Shown piece by piece: positions 13,961-14,665 of a stretch of 14,665 bases of DNA. The notes under the pieces were generated by a model that did not search any database, had not been told where the DNA came from, and was given only the letters and a program-made list of their open reading frames with translations. Made by a program: the position numbers and the translations under genes. The DNA is from JAYZAP01 sp964645285 (lineage in GTDB: Bacteria > Pseudomonadota > Alphaproteobacteria > JAAXGF01). The stretch lies in NCBI GenBank assembly GCA_964645285.1, contig CAZYDR010000091.1, positions 1 through 14,665 on the forward strand. Direction: 5' to 3'. Numbering within the stretch: the stretch's first letter is position 1; each line of letters begins with the position of its first letter.

Positions 13961-14407
13961 ATGATCCGCGCGCTTTTTCTCGCGCCCATACTGCTGCTGG
14001 CAGTATTGACCCCCATCACCACGGCCTTGGCCGCCGGCGATGTCCACAAGGTGGCGATTCACGTCGACGAAAATGACCCGGCCCGCATGAACATGGCGCT
14101 CAACAATGCCTACAACATCAACAAGTATTACCTCGCCAAGGGCGAGACCGTTGAAATTGAGATCGTCGCCTATGGGTCCGGTCTGCATATGCTGCGCAGC
14201 GACACCTCGCCGGTAAAGGATCGCATTGCGGCACTCAGCCTGGAGCTGGAAAACCTGTCCTTCGCCGCCTGTAGCAACACGCACGCCAGAATGAGCGAGC
14301 AAGCCGACGGCGAGATCGAAATCCTGCCAGAGGCCAGCATGATGCCCTCCAGCGTGATCCGCTTGATGGAGCTTCAGGAACAGGGCTGGAGCTACTTGCG
14401 GCCCTAG
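13961..14407 (+). CDS. Exported DsrE-family protein
   Basis: Predicted periplasmic protein of 148 residues. A signal peptide covers residues 1-25 (MIRALFLAPILLLAVL, with a likely cut after ALA). The mature part has the DsrE-like fold pattern: strand HKVAIHVD, the helix RMNMALNNAYNINKYY, strand EIEIVAYGSGLHML, then LSFAACSNTH with the single conserved cysteine (Cys104), and a C-terminal helix ending in GWSYLRP. The start is ATG 13961, because GGAG lies 7 bases upstream; the ATG at 13955 is too close to it. Such proteins accompany sulfur-metabolism genes, and Cys104 may carry persulfide, but no function is proven. It stands alone, with its own upstream region and terminator. Confidence 0.82.
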   Translation: MIRALFLAPILLLAVLTPITTALAAGDVHKVAIHVDENDPARMNMALNNAYNINKYYLAKGETVEIEIVAYGSGLHMLRSDTSPVKDRIAALSLELENLSFAACSNTHARMSEQADGEIEILPEASMMPSSVIRLMELQEQGWSYLRP

Positions 14408-14413
14408 AAAGAA

Positions 14414-14444
14414 TCAGCCGCCGGCGTAGTTCGACGACGGCTGA
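14414..14444. terminator. Bidirectional terminator between convergent genes
   Basis: TCAGCCGCCG and CGACGGCTGA pair around an 11-base loop, with one wobble (minus strand) or mismatch (plus strand). On the plus strand a T-run (CTTTTTG) lies about 13 bases further on; on the minus strand the stem is followed by ATTCTTTCT. It separates the DsrE-family gene from the converging membrane protein gene. Confidence 0.6.
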
Positions 14445-14452
14445 CGCCACTA

Positions 14453-14665
14453 TCAGTCTTTTTGTAAGGTGCTAAGAATGTCGCGCAGATACTCGCGGCG
14501 CTTGAGGCCAACGTAGAGCATACCGAACTGCGGCAGCCCAAGAAACAAAGTCCCCCACATAAGAACCAGAAGCTCGACCTCGCCAACACCGAGCGTAATC
14601 CATACAGCGGCTGTGATACCGAGGATCAGACAAACGAAAATCCCCGCGACCGATGAAATCTTTAG
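14453..14665 (-). CDS. Small membrane protein, 3' end (start beyond right edge)
   Basis: The reading frame is open from the window edge to TGA at 14455-14453, giving 70 residues. It shows two hydrophobic segments (VAGIFVCLILGITAAVWITL and LLVLMWGTLFLGLPQFGM) and a charged tail KRREYLRDILSTLQKD, so it is a membrane protein, possibly with a short cytoplasmic end. I do not recognise the family. It converges on the DsrE-family gene across a bidirectional terminator. Because the start is not visible, its full length is unknown. Confidence 0.6.
   Translation of the reverse strand, partial: LKISSVAGIFVCLILGITAAVWITLGVGEVELLVLMWGTLFLGLPQFGMLYVGLKRREYLRDILSTLQKD

Noticed and set aside
13868..14302. 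144-codon minus-strand frame
   Set aside because: It is opposite the DsrE-family gene, which has a signal peptide, a ribosome site and the conserved cysteine motif.
14404..14589. 61-codon minus-strand frame near the right edge
   Set aside because: It reads out of frame with the better-supported partial membrane protein and runs through the terminator stem.
1..14665. CRISPR arrays, insertion sequences or phage genes
   Set aside because: I saw no repeat-spacer pattern, transposase, integrase or terminal inverted repeats; the only mobile-type element is the tRNA intron.

Overview
The window reads as a GC-rich proteobacterial genome fragment, most likely from an alphaproteobacterial sulfur oxidiser. 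I infer this from the gene content and protein style; no search was run. A run of 10 Ns at 8742-8751 shows it is a draft or metagenome-derived assembly.

Positions 1-9689 hold one tightly packed leftward operon for reverse-type dissimilatory sulfite reductase. In transcription order it is dsrA, dsrB, dsrE, dsrF, dsrH, dsrC, dsrM, dsrK, dsrL, dsrJ, dsrO and dsrP (cut by the left edge). This is the order known from Allochromatium vinosum. The presence of dsrEFH and dsrL, and a DsrC with both C-terminal cysteines, marks the oxidative (sulfur-storing or sulfur-oxidising) version of the pathway. DsrEFH passes sulfur to DsrC, DsrAB with DsrL oxidises it to sulfite, and the DsrMKJOP membrane complex handles the DsrC trisulfide/thiol electrons. 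Genes overlap or lie within 27 bases of each other, and dsrA, dsrB and dsrM start with GTG. The N gap falls inside dsrA and breaks its frame artificially.

Positions 9690-9923 are a divergent promoter region. A good sigma70-type promoter fires left into dsrA and a second one, on nearly the same bases, fires right. The rightward unit (9924-12614) holds a TauD/TfdA-type Fe(II)/2-oxoglutarate dioxygenase, two tiny uncharacterised genes, and the siroheme synthase gene cysG. The last three are coupled by ATGA overlaps or a short gap. Siroheme is the DsrAB cofactor, so this unit looks like a partner operon of dsr. cysG carries an in-frame TAA at codon 55 and a Gly-to-Thr change in its NAD-binding loop, while its methyltransferase half is intact.

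Convergent to cysG is an ArsR-family regulator (12611-12946) with the two cysteines, 66 residues apart, of the sulfide/persulfide sensors SqrR and BigR. An AT-rich, palindrome-rich stretch lies upstream of it (13050-13120), followed by a small basic protein gene.

Positions 13507-13793 contain a tRNA-Thr(GGU) gene split in its anticodon loop by a 212-base group I (IC3-like) intron. It is followed by a terminator. Next come an exported DsrE-family protein (13961-14407), a bidirectional terminator, and the 3' end of a small membrane protein gene running in from the right edge.
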